Under the pieces are notes generated by a model, which saw nothing but the letters and a program-made list of their open reading frames with translations, was not told where the DNA came from and ran no database searches. A DNA stretch of 64,000 bases from Halostreptopolyspora alba (lineage in GTDB: Bacteria; Actinomycetota; Actinomycetes; Streptosporangiales; Streptosporangiaceae): positions 145,859 through 209,858 of the forward strand of contig RJMB01000006.1 of the NCBI GenBank assembly GCA_003725585.1, given 5' to 3'. The position numbers and the translations under genes were made by a program. Below, one piece after another: positions 54,301-62,191 of this stretch. How positions within the stretch are numbered: position 1 is the first letter of the stretch; the number at the start of each line of letters is the position of its first letter.

Positions 54301-54602
54301 TCACCCGCCGACGCGCTGGCCGTCGCCCACTCCTCGGCTGTCGCGGTGCGTTCGAGGCTCCGGATCACCTGGGTCCACGGCCAGTAACCGGGGACACTGT
54401 CGCGGTCCCATGCCGTGCCGCTGACGACCAGCGCCTCGCGGTCCCTGGCCTCGTCGGCGACGCTGGCGACAAGGGTGGTCTTGCCGATGCCCGCCTCGCC
54501 GGTTACGAGTACCAGGCCACCATGGCTGGTGAGCGTCCGGGTGACCTCGGCCCGCAACACCGCGGCGGCGTGGTCGCGGCCGATCAGCGTTGGTGCTGTC
54601 AC
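51321..54602 (-). CDS. Large AAA/TPR ATPase with actinobacterial C-terminal domain
   Basis: The GTG at 54602 gives 1093 residues. The N-terminus is a STAND/AAA_16 ATPase like that of LuxR LAL regulators: LIGRDHAAAVLRAEV, Walker A VTGEAGIGKTTLV, Walker B VVVVLDDLHRAD and sensor RRRTGGNPFFVEQ. The middle is helical TPR-like. The last 170 or so residues (VWTLSFAGRTVGMPDAKGLR, then ERARKTVSARIRDTLRRLDE) form the conserved actinobacterial domain that replaces the LuxR helix-turn-helix. No DNA-binding motif is seen. It is transcribed away from the MFS gene, about 200 bp apart, and may influence it. Confidence 0.82.
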   Translation of the reverse strand: MTAPTLIGRDHAAAVLRAEVTRTLTSHGGLVLVTGEAGIGKTTLVASVADEARDREALVVSGTAWDRDSVPGYWPWTQVIRSLERTATAEEWATASASAGEALSFLLGNVHRPASLEIADDATFRLHDAVTTLLVAASRSRPVVVVLDDLHRADAASIRLLTFLTQHTWFERVLVVGTYRDVEVDEPDHPLGSLIGTLTTRATEVPLTGLDTGGVKELMACTAGHEPDEDLAAQVRRRTGGNPFFVEQTARLWQGGSPIDAITPGIRATLETRLSYLPTNVVELLTTAAVAGREFERGVVAAASGVRGPELDSLLKRAVAARLVTRLADGRFGFVHDLVRDVLTTRLDDAALRARHAAVVRGLKQTARADPGTLAHHAYLAVPDVDPSHALDLLLAAARNACHRLAVEEVVGHFARALDLVGDERTERRAHIALDLGSFQHSAGLLAEARATFEDVVASSDELDDPWLLARAALGLHALGVPDPGNEGRRGIDLLDRTHARLIERGAAPDDPLAVRTLAASSRARSHLVPGDERPRDLSARAVTLARGCGDDEALGFSLLARHDAIWEPESAPERVALADEMTVVARRSHDTELELQASLLRMVGLVELGDPRGLDEHSSFVALAERSRLPRFQYLSLSRQATIATLTGDLDAARAMVDEAFALGARLDEPDRTRLWWEQRWALALTRDGPEEAGRWLTDYPDAGSGTFAAAPEAITAVEKGDAPLPDRLATDLMRAADAFPGPFKAIFLRARAQLAAATGDPRLCEEARAALAPLAGLWAVVAGGGAVYGPYAHWLAMVDAAQQRWEAAVDGFTAAWRSADRLGARPWSIEARRHLARTLLARGASGDTSAATDLLGDVEREATEIGMGHAAEGARQMRGTAPPAGGAEDGSTGRGRPATEGVGEPPESGSGNEFHFDGQVWTLSFAGRTVGMPDAKGLRDLHVLLGKPGTEVPAADLLSPEGGEVVRVSQRFGGDLVLDERAKAAYRHRLTQLDEEIERAATRHDDDRAVELDHEREALLAELRGATGLAGRSRRLGEAAERARKTVSARIRDTLRRLDERHPELAEHLRASVSIGVTCRYQPTRDVAFKL

Positions 54603-54799
54603 TGCGCGGCTGTCCCTCGGTCGGTGGGCGTTTCCGGTGACGTGGGTCACGCGACGGCCGACGCGGCCCCGCGCCATCCCGGATGGTCACCACGGTACTG
54701 GATGGAGCGCCGGCCCTTCGCGGCTCTCGCGGGACCTAGCGATGCGAGACGCGGACGCGCGCCCCAGGGGTGACCGACACCGTCACCGGAGGTGCTGCC

Positions 54800-56386
54800 A
54801 TGGCTGATCCCGTCCCCGCGGACTCGGAGGACCCCGTATCTCGCCCACGGGCCGGATGGCGTGAGTGGCTGGGGCTGGCGGTCCTCACACTGCCGGTGTT
54901 GGTCCTGGCCACCGACCTGACGGTGCTCTTCCTCGCGATGCCGTCGATCGCCGCGGACCTGCGGCCCGGCACATCCCAGATGCTGTGGACGCTGCACGTC
55001 TACGGGTTCCTGGTCGGTGGGTTCCTGATCACCATGGGGAGGTTGAGCGACCGGGTCGGCCGGCGGCGGGTGCTGTTGACCGGGGCGGCCGTGTTCACCG
55101 TCCTCGCGGTGGTGGCGGCCTACTCCACCAGCGCCGAGATGCTCATCGTGGTCCGAGCGCTGCTGGGCGTCGCCGGGGCAACCCTGATGCCGACGGCGTT
55201 CTCGCTGCTGCGCACCATGTTTCACGACGATGGCCAGCGCCGGGTGGCCGTCTCCGTCCAGATGGGAGCGTTCATCACCGGCGGCGCGATCGGGCCGGTG
55301 ATGGGCGGGGCGCTGCTGGAGTTCTTCTGGTGGGGTTCGGCGTTCCTGGTGAACGTTCCCGCCCTGGTGCTCCTGCTGGCCGTGGGGCCGCTGCTGTTGC
55401 CCGAGTACCGGGCCCCGGGAGCCGGCCGCCTGGACCCGGTCAGTGTGGGTCTGTCGCTGGTGGCCATGCTGGGGCTGGTGTACGGCCTCCAGGAGATCGC
55501 CGCGCAGGGGTTCCGCGTGCCGTACCTGGTGGTGACCATGGGGGCGATGGTGCTCGCGGTCGTGTTCGTGCGGCGCCAGTTGCGGCTGCCCGACCCGCTG
55601 CTTGACCTGGGCCTATTCGCCAACCGGGGGTTCAGCGCCTCGCTCGGTGTCATCCTGCTCATGATCCTCGCCCTCGGTGGGTCGTTCTACCTCCTCACCC
55701 AGTACCTGCAGTGGGTGGTGGGACTGTCCCCGCTCCACGCGGGGCTGTGGACGGTGCCGTTCGCCCTCGCCAACCTCGTCGGGGCCGTGGTCGCGCCCGG
55801 CCTGGTGCGGTGGGTCCGGCACGCCCTCGCGATGAGTGCCGGACTGGCCGTCGGGAGCGCTGGTCTCGCGTTCGCCGCGACCGCGGGTGCGAGCAGCGGC
55901 CCGGCGGTCCTGATGGCCGGCCTCTGCGCTGCCGCGGTCGGCCAGGGCGTGGCGGTGACGCTGGGCAGTGACCTGATCATCGCGAGCGCGCCGATGCGAC
56001 GCGTGGGGTCGGCCGCGGCGATGCAGGAGGTCAGCGGCGAACTGGGGCAGGCGTTCGGTACGGCGTTCGTCGGCGGTCTCGGCATGGCCGTCTACCGCTG
56101 GACGATGGCCGACACGGTCTCCTCGGGTGTTCCCGACAGCGCCGCCGAAGCCAGCCGGGAGAGCATCGTCGGCGCGCTCGCGGCGGCCGACCGGGTTCCG
56201 GGGGCCGTGGGCGCCGACCTGCTCGACGCGGCCCGTGAGGCGTTCACGCAGGGGTTGGTGGTGGCCTTCGGGGTATCCTCGGCCGTCTTCGCCGTGGCGG
56301 CGGTGGTCGCCGTCGTCTTCCTGCGGCGAGCCACGGCCGCCGCCGCGGACGAGGACGCGGACGCCGGAGCGTCGCGGGTCACCTGA
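54800..56386 (+). CDS. MFS drug exporter, DHA2 (14-TM) family
   Basis: The ATG at 54800 follows GGAGGTG and gives 528 residues. The many membrane helices and motif A-like MGRLSDRVGRRRVLL, plus motif C-like GAFITGGAIGPVMGGALLEF, identify a DHA2 proton-driven multidrug exporter of the EmrB/QacA/SmvA type. The C-terminus is Asp/Ala-rich. It is encoded divergently from the AAA/TPR ATPase and ends in a strong terminator. Confidence 0.9.
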   Translation: MADPVPADSEDPVSRPRAGWREWLGLAVLTLPVLVLATDLTVLFLAMPSIAADLRPGTSQMLWTLHVYGFLVGGFLITMGRLSDRVGRRRVLLTGAAVFTVLAVVAAYSTSAEMLIVVRALLGVAGATLMPTAFSLLRTMFHDDGQRRVAVSVQMGAFITGGAIGPVMGGALLEFFWWGSAFLVNVPALVLLLAVGPLLLPEYRAPGAGRLDPVSVGLSLVAMLGLVYGLQEIAAQGFRVPYLVVTMGAMVLAVVFVRRQLRLPDPLLDLGLFANRGFSASLGVILLMILALGGSFYLLTQYLQWVVGLSPLHAGLWTVPFALANLVGAVVAPGLVRWVRHALAMSAGLAVGSAGLAFAATAGASSGPAVLMAGLCAAAVGQGVAVTLGSDLIIASAPMRRVGSAAAMQEVSGELGQAFGTAFVGGLGMAVYRWTMADTVSSGVPDSAAEASRESIVGALAAADRVPGAVGADLLDAAREAFTQGLVVAFGVSSAVFAVAAVVAVVFLRRATAAAADEDADAGASRVT

Positions 56387-56465
56387 CCGCCGACGTTCCC
56401 GGGGTGGCGCGAGCCGGGGGCCGGGCCCGTCTTTCCCGGACACGGGTCGGTTCCGGCTCACACCC

Positions 56466-56501
56466 CGGCCGTGGCCCCTCCGCTCGGAGGGGCCACGGCC
56501 G
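56466..56501. terminator. 17-bp bidirectional terminator
   Basis: Positions 56466-56482 pair perfectly with 56485-56501 around CT. It sits between the convergent MFS and L,D-transpeptidase genes and can serve both. Confidence 0.85.
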
Positions 56502-56521
56502 TCGGCGTTCGTCGTCGCGGG

Positions 56522-57289
56522 TCAGCGGACGATGACCGGAGTGCCATCCGTGAGCTTGTCGTTCTCCCACAGCCAGTCCATGGCCGCGATGGTCACACGG
56601 GCGCAGCCGTGCGAGGCGGGGTAGGTGGGCACGGCGTCGTAACCGTGGACGGCGATGCCACCGTTGAAGTACTTGGGGCGGTACAACGAGCCCAGCGGAG
56701 CGTGGTCCCAGCCGTCCACATCGCGGAACACCGAGAACTCGCCCTCGGGGGTCGTGGCGACGCGCTCCTCACCCTCGGAGACGTAGGTCTCGCCCGAACC
56801 GGTGGAAGTGGCGAACACCTGCTCGACCTCGCCACCGGAGACCACGAGGAGCAGCTGACGTTCCAGGTCGATCTCGACCCCGTTGGCGTAACCGCTGGTC
56901 GCCTCGGCGCGCACACCCTCGTCGAGCGCCTCGCGCGTGTTGGGGCCGACGATGCCGTCCCGGCCGATCCCGGCGGCCTTCTGCAGCGCGATGACGGCCT
57001 GCGTTGTGAGGCTGTCGAACTCGCCATCGGCGCCGCCGTGCCAGTAGTTCAACTCGGTCAGGCGCTCCTGCAACTTCGTGACCTGGGATCCGGAGTCGCC
57101 CTCGCGCAGGAGGTCGGACGTGGCGGAGCCCGAGGCGAAGTCGCCGGAGAACGCGGTCGCGGGTGTGGGAGCGGAGGTCGAGGCGGTCGCGGGTGGGGCG
57201 GCGATGCCGACCCCGACGGTGACGGCGGCCGCGAGTGCCGCCGTGTGCGCGCTCCGCCGACCGAACTTGTGCCATTGGGGGGTACGCAT
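56522..57289 (-). CDS. Secreted L,D-transpeptidase with peptidoglycan-binding domain
   Basis: From the ATG at 57289 the product has 255 residues: a signal peptide (RRSAHTAALAAAVTVGVGIA), then a PG_binding_1 domain (LREGDSGSQVTKLQERLTEL to GIVGPNTREAL). A YkuD catalytic domain follows, with AVHGYDAVPTYPASHGCARV including the active cysteine. It forms 3-3 cross-links or attaches proteins in the cell wall. The ribosome site is poor, so a longer start is possible. Confidence 0.9.
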   Translation of the reverse strand: MRTPQWHKFGRRSAHTAALAAAVTVGVGIAAPPATASTSAPTPATAFSGDFASGSATSDLLREGDSGSQVTKLQERLTELNYWHGGADGEFDSLTTQAVIALQKAAGIGRDGIVGPNTREALDEGVRAEATSGYANGVEIDLERQLLLVVSGGEVEQVFATSTGSGETYVSEGEERVATTPEGEFSVFRDVDGWDHAPLGSLYRPKYFNGGIAVHGYDAVPTYPASHGCARVTIAAMDWLWENDKLTDGTPVIVR

Positions 57290-57409
57290 GGGGCGTAATC
57301 TACCCGTCACGGACCGGGTCGCGGGGGGCGAATGTCGTGATTCGACACGGCTTCCGCGCCGCACCGTTCGGGACCGGTCCTTACCAGGGGGCGCTGGTCG
57401 AGGAGATTC

Positions 57410-57556
57410 TCAGGGGGCGCGCGGAAGCTCCGCGAGCCGCTCCCAGGGGTGGGTGTTGAGGACCTCGTCGGCGGTGAGCCAGCCGCGCTCCGTGCCGGGC
57501 GGGCGGGCCGCGACGTCAGCCGTGTCCTGGTCGCCGCGGCCCGCGTCCCTGGTCAC
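57410..57556 (-). CDS. Possible small coupled protein
   Basis: A GTG at 57556 overlaps the stop of the Cys-rich gene (TAGTG) and opens 48 codons ending in RGWLTADEVLNTHPWERLAE then LPRAP. The last 25 residues look like folded protein. The start has no separate ribosome site and would rely on coupling. It may instead be a frameshifted continuation. Confidence 0.35.
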   Translation of the reverse strand: MTRDAGRGDQDTADVAARPPGTERGWLTADEVLNTHPWERLAELPRAP

Positions 57557-57795
57557 TACGCAGGGATGTGGTCGCGAAGCCCGGTCCGCCCCTGAGACAC
57601 GGCGCAGTGGGCACAGCAGAAAACCTGGTCGCCGGACTCGACCCCGTGGCCGACCACCCGGCACCCGCAATGCCCGCACGTCGGGGCGAGGCGGTGGATC
57701 GCGCACTCGAAGCTGTCGAAAGTGTGGCTCTGCCCGCCCATTCGCACCTCGAACACGCGCTCGTACTCGTTACCGCACACTTCACACGCGGCCAT
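57556..57795 (-). CDS. Cys-rich metal-binding protein (prokaryotic metallothionein-like)
   Basis: The ATG at 57795 follows GGGGGG and gives 79 residues with nine cysteines and several histidines: ACEVCGNEYERVFEV, FDSFECAIHRLAPTCGHCGC and DQVFCCAHCAV. The pattern matches small actinobacterial zinc-ribbon/metallothionein-like proteins. It should bind zinc or other soft metals in the cytoplasm. In-frame starts at 57807 and 57852 are less likely. Confidence 0.8.
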   Translation of the reverse strand: MAACEVCGNEYERVFEVRMGGQSHTFDSFECAIHRLAPTCGHCGCRVVGHGVESGDQVFCCAHCAVSQGRTGLRDHIPA

Positions 57796-57900
57796 GTTTC
57801 CCCCCATCGACGATTGCTTTCTCGCTGCCCGAGCGCCTGGCCGGCGAAACATGGGGTAACCGGGGCTTTCCGCGTCCGGACCCCATACCGCTCGGCGTGG

Positions 57901-58569
57901 TCACTCGCGAGGGTCGCCGCGCGACGCCGATCGCGCGGCCTCGTCCAACAATGAGGTGACCTCCTCGTTGGAAGTCTGGGAGAAGTCCCGGTAGAACTGG
58001 CTGATCGCCGAGAAGTGCGGCGGGGCCTCCAGGCAGGTGACCTCGTCGATGTCGGCGTCCTCACGCAGCCGCTCGACCGATTCCGGGGAACCCACCGGCA
58101 CCGCTAGTACCACACGCGTCGCGCCCTGGACCCGTGCCACCTGGCAGGCCGCCTGGGCGGTCGAGCCGGTGGCGATCCCGTCGTCCACCACGATCGCGGT
58201 CCGGCCGCGCACGGAGGTCGCCGGGCGCTCGCCGCGTAGTGCGCGTATCCGGTCCTGGAGCTCCGCTCGCTCGTTCTCCTCGACGCGGGTGATCTGCTCC
58301 GGGGTAACCCGGGCGGTTGCGGTCACACGGTCATTGATAACCCGCGCCCCACCCTCGCCGATGGCTCCCATCGCCAGCTCGGGGTGGTGGGGAACCCCCA
58401 GTTTGCGGACGACGATCACGTCCAGCGGCGCTCCCAGGGTGGTGGCGATCTCGAAGGCCACCGGCACTCCACCACGCGGGAGCGCGAGGACGACGAGGTC
58501 CTCGCCGTTGAGGTGCCGTAGTTCCGTGGCGAGGCGCTGTCCCGCCTCCGCGCGGTCGTTGAACGGCAT
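57901..58569 (-). CDS. Phosphoribosyltransferase-domain protein
   Basis: The ATG at 58569 follows AAGGAAGG and gives 222 residues. The PRPP-binding motif is TAIVVDDGIATGSTAQAACQ. The N-terminal flap begins VVLALPRGGVPVAFEIATTL and VIVVRKLGVPHHPELAMGAI. These proteins are often encoded near stress genes; the acceptor base is unknown and may be none. It ends in a polar, serine-rich tail. Confidence 0.88.
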   Translation of the reverse strand: MPFNDRAEAGQRLATELRHLNGEDLVVLALPRGGVPVAFEIATTLGAPLDVIVVRKLGVPHHPELAMGAIGEGGARVINDRVTATARVTPEQITRVEENERAELQDRIRALRGERPATSVRGRTAIVVDDGIATGSTAQAACQVARVQGATRVVLAVPVGSPESVERLREDADIDEVTCLEAPPHFSAISQFYRDFSQTSNEEVTSLLDEAARSASRGDPRE

Positions 58570-59213
58570 CCCTGCCTTCCTTCCCCGGACGCTGCGCGTA
58601 CCCCCGGCGAGCTCGGAGGTCGCCGGTTGCGCGCGAGAAGTGGGACGCCGGCCGCTTTCGCGCCCCTGCCCGTCCCCTGTCCACACCGCCGCGTGGGAAA
58701 CGTCCGCGTCCCGTACTGTCGGGATGTCCGTGTGGTGGTTCCGGAAGCGGTCTCCTCCCGGCGACCTCAGGAGCTGTTCCCGGTCACGGGGCTCGGCAGT
58801 GGCCAGGTGCCGGTGATGCTCCCGTGATCAGCACTCATCGACGCCCCCGGGATTCCACGAAAATATTTCCGTCTACTGATGGAATGCGTGGTTTGGGGGG
58901 TTGCGGGCAAAGATGGGTGGTGCCGGATCCGTTGTCGTGTGACCTCTCGCGAGAGGGTCGTATTCAGGGAAAATGTGTCGCGACTCGGATCGGGTGGCAA
59001 TGAATCCGTCGACCCGTTCACCGAATCCGAGATCCCCGCCGCGGCGTTCGATATTTGCTAGGCTGATGCAACCGAATCAGCCGCACATTCGTGGAATCAT
59101 CGAGAAACATTGGTTGTGCTGCGAATATTCTTGTGACCACGGTGTTCGCGGCAGGAAGGCGGCGTGTTCTCCGGTGAGAATATCCATCACCCCCGATCGA
59201 AGGAAGCGATGTC
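58570..59213. other. Long upstream region of the roadblock gene
   Basis: No gene is supported in 644 bases. It contains a perfect 12-bp palindrome CTCTCGCGAGAG at 58944-58955, flanked by GAC/GTC, and A+T-richer DNA at 59040-59140, which should hold the promoter and a leader of the rightward gene at 59214. Confidence 0.45.
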
Positions 59214-59633
59214 TTGTCCCTGAGTGAGAACGCTGAGAACTTCACCTGGCTCGTCTCCAACTTCGTCTCCGAGGTGAGTGGGGTCGAGCACGCCATCGTC
59301 GTGTCCTCCGACGGTCTTCCGCTCGCCGCGTCCGAGGGTTTCCCGCGCGAGCACGCGGAGCAGCTGTCGGCGATCGTCAGCGGGTTGAACAGTCTCGTGA
59401 ACGGGAGCGCCCAACTGTTCGGAAAGGGTGAGTGTGACCAGCTCATCATCCGTATGAAAGGCGGGCACCTTTTCGTGATGGCGATCAGTGACGGCTCCTG
59501 CTTCGCGGTGCTCAGTTCTCCCGAGGCCGACACGAAGGTCGTCGGGTACCAGATGACGCGGCTCGTGGAGGACGCCGGCCACGTTCTCACACCGCAGGTG
59601 CGTTCCCAGCTTCGTGAGGCGATCGGGATCTAG
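59214..59633 (+). CDS. Roadblock/LC7 protein (CvnB-like)
   Basis: The TTG at 59214 follows GAAGGAAG and gives 139 residues: ENFTWLVSNFVSEVSGVEHA, IVVSSDGLPLAASEGF and RMKGGHLFVMAISDGSCFAV. This is the roadblock fold of the second protein of actinobacterial conservons. An ATG 5 bases upstream is out of frame. The conservon partners CvnA (kinase) and CvnD (GTPase) are absent; only the DUF742 gene follows. Confidence 0.9.
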   Translation: MSLSENAENFTWLVSNFVSEVSGVEHAIVVSSDGLPLAASEGFPREHAEQLSAIVSGLNSLVNGSAQLFGKGECDQLIIRMKGGHLFVMAISDGSCFAVLSSPEADTKVVGYQMTRLVEDAGHVLTPQVRSQLREAIGI

Positions 59634-59683
59634 GCCGCACGCCAGCCGGACTCGAACTGACGCGTAATGAGGTGCGCGTAACG

Positions 59684-60040
59684 ATGGACTATCGAATACG
59701 CAGGCGGAGCCGGGTTCGCCCCTACACCTTCACGGGTGGACGGACGAGGTCGCGCCACCCGCTGATGGTGCACTCGCTCGTCTCGACCGTGGGTTCCGGC
59801 CACGACCCACCCGCGTCCCTGCTCCCGGAGGCACGGCGGATCTACCTGCTGTGCCGGCGGTCACGATCCGTGGCCGAGATCGCCCATGAGCTGCGCCTCC
59901 CGTTGGGGGTCATCCAGGTCCTGCTCAGCGACCTCGCGGAACGCGACCTCGCCTACATCCACCCGAGCGTCAGCGGTACCGACCCGTTCGAGCGTCCACT
60001 GCTCGAACGGGTCCTGCACGGCCTCGAAAGACTCGTCTAG
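59684..60040 (+). CDS. DUF742 protein (CvnC-like)
   Basis: The ATG at 59684 gives 118 residues with RRSRVRPYTFTGGRTRSRHP and a winged-helix-like part (RSRSVAEIAHELRLPLGVIQ and VLLSDLAERDLAYIH). A GTG at 59672 is an alternative. It lies 50 bp after the roadblock gene and completes a two-gene CvnB-CvnC pair, probably a signalling module. Confidence 0.87.
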   Translation: MDYRIRRRSRVRPYTFTGGRTRSRHPLMVHSLVSTVGSGHDPPASLLPEARRIYLLCRRSRSVAEIAHELRLPLGVIQVLLSDLAERDLAYIHPSVSGTDPFERPLLERVLHGLERLV

Positions 60041-60308
60041 GTTCCCGCCCCCATCCCACGTTCCGGTCGTTGTGACCCCGGTCTCAGGCGGCCGGAACAC
60101 GGGACATGTCGGGCTTCGGAGGCGTCACCTCCGATGTGGGTGGTCGCCGCTGAACAGGTATGGTGCTCACGACACGCTTCGCAGTGCCCCCGGAGGGCAG
60201 CGAGACCGCCGATTCCCACCATTTCGCCGGCGATCCCGAGCTCTCATCCGAGGTATCCCCTCCCTCAGGGCACCTGCCCCCCACTTCCCCCGAGAAGGAA
60301 TACGTCAG

Positions 60309-61566
60309 ATGCGCAAGATCCTCATCGTCGGCGCAGGGCACTCGGGGCTTCATCTAGCCCACGGCCTGCTGGACCACGGCTACGACGTCACGGTGATCAC
60401 CAGCCAGACCTCGACCGAGATCCGCACGCGCCGCCCCGCCATCACACAGTTCACTCCGCCGACGGCCCTGGAGTACGAACGAGAGCACCAGTTGGACTTC
60501 TGGAGCGCCCAGGCGCCGCGACTACAGGAGTTCAAACTGCAACTCTACCCAACGGGCGCGGACCGATTCGGGTTCAAGGGGAGGATCGGCGAACCGGGGG
60601 AGTACGCCGTGTCCGTCGACCGTCGTGTGAAGATCGCCGACTGGCTCGAGTACTTCGAGGACCGAGGCGGCAAGGTGGTCATCCACGGCGTGACCGTGAG
60701 CGACCTCGACTATTTCTCCCGGATGTTCGACCTCGTCGTCATCGCGGTGGGAGGTGGCGAGCTCGGAGAGCTCTTCGACACCGACCACTCCCGGTTCAGT
60801 GCCGCGCGTCCGCGTGTGCTCGCCCAGGCCAGCATCCACAACGTGGCCCCCGACCCGGGGGAAGACGAGAGCATCACCTGGGCGGGGACGAGCGCCGAGG
60901 CCGGCAACATCATCCTCATCCCGATGCTCACCTCCGACGGCCCGTGCTACTCCCTGTTCCTAGGGGACAAGAAGGGCGGGATCATCGATGTGTGGCAGGA
61001 CCGGCCGACACCGGAGGAACAGCTGCGTCGGATGAAGGACCTGCTTCGTGAGTACGCGCCCGACTTCTACGAGCGCTGCAAGGACGCCGAGCTCGTCGAC
61101 GGCCACAGCACGATGTCCGAGCATCTCACTCCCCAGGTGCGTAACCCCGTGGCGACCCTCCCCTCGGGGGGACTCGCCCTCGGCATCGCCGACGTGGTGA
61201 TCACCATGGATCCGTTCGGATTCGAGGCGTGGAACAACTCGATCCGCTGCGCCGAGAGCTACCTACACAGCATCATCAACCATGGTGACCGCCCGTTCAC
61301 TCGCGAGACGCTGACCGCGATGTTCGAGAGATTCTGGGAGTACGGCCTACCGGTGCAACAGTTCACCGAAATGGTGTCCACCCTGTGGGACCAGGAGTTC
61401 CCCGAGCACTTCCAGGAGCTGATGGGGGCTGCCATGACCTACCCGGAGGTCGCCAACCGCTGGATCGCCGGATGGAACTACCCCCCCCGACTTCGCGAAC
61501 TGGCTGTTCGACCCCGAGGCAGCGCGCAAGTTCCTCTCCGAGGTCAAGGCGAAGTACGGTCACTGA
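60309..61566 (+). pseudogene. StyA-like FAD monooxygenase with frameshift near its end
   Basis: The ATG at 60309 opens a styrene/indole-monooxygenase-type protein: KILIVGAGHSGLHLAHGLLD (FAD motif), DRFGFKGRIGEPGEYAVSVD and MDPFGFEAWNNSIRCAESYL. The frame stays intact up to RWIAGWNYPP at a run of eight C (61482-61489). After it the expected end, DFANWLFDPEAARKFLSEVK then AKYGH, lies in another frame, stopping at 61566. With seven C the gene would be about 418 residues. As written it reads a foreign tail to 61658. It is a sequencing error, a fresh mutation or slippage. Confidence 0.8.
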
Positions 61567-61595
61567 GGGCAGCGCACCTCCGTGATGTGTCGGGT

Positions 61596-61633
61596 TGTGG
61601 CCCGGGAGTTCGGTGGCTAACTCCCGGGCCACA
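61596..61633 (+). terminator. Intrinsic terminator with U-tract
   Basis: A perfect 15-bp stem (61596-61610 with 61619-61633) has an 8-base loop, followed by CTTTTGTTTT. It ends the monooxygenase transcript. Confidence 0.9.
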
Positions 61634-61661
61634 CTTTTGTTTTGGGTCGGTTTCATAACTC

Positions 61662-61697
61662 CAGGCCATCGACCTAAACGCAGGTCATCGACCGAAA
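61662..61697. repeat. Tandem 19-bp direct repeat upstream of the PKS gene
   Basis: CAGGCCATCGACCTAAA at 61662 and CAGGTCATCGACCGAAA at 61681 are spaced by 19 bp and match at 15 of 17 positions. They lie about 500 bp before the PKS start. Direct repeats of about two helical turns are typical of activators bound side by side. The remaining 61698-62191 shows no gene and A+T-richer parts. Confidence 0.5.
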
Positions 61698-62191
61698 TAA
61701 CCCTCCCATTGTCAGTGACCTGGGGGGGAGTTAAGGTCTTAGTGAAGTTCGTGCTGGTACGTGACAGAAGTGAGCCGCTGTGACTCTCATTACCATAGAT
61801 GTCGTTCGTTCCTTTTGAGCGTTCGTCGCTCTCCTGCTCAGCGCTTTGATTTCGCCTCGGCGAAGCGCGACCAACAGCCACATGGTGCCCCTGATCGTCC
61901 AACCGCACTGCCAGGTTATGGCCAGCAAAACACCAGCACATCGAAGACTCGCCGCGTTCCTGCCGCTTCCGTATTCCGCGCGGCGCGTTCGAGGACACCG
62001 GGAACAAAAAGAATCCCCAGCTCACAACGGATCTTTCGGATCCGGCCACCGTTCCGTGTCCGAGCGGCCCTCGGCCCACCTGACAGCCGGGTCGGCTCAC
62101 CCACGCCGAAGGCTGTGTTCTCGAGGAACGCCGAGTTTCGGCAGGTAAGCGATGAGAGAAGCGGTGAGACCTGTTGTCGGATGAGCTTCGA

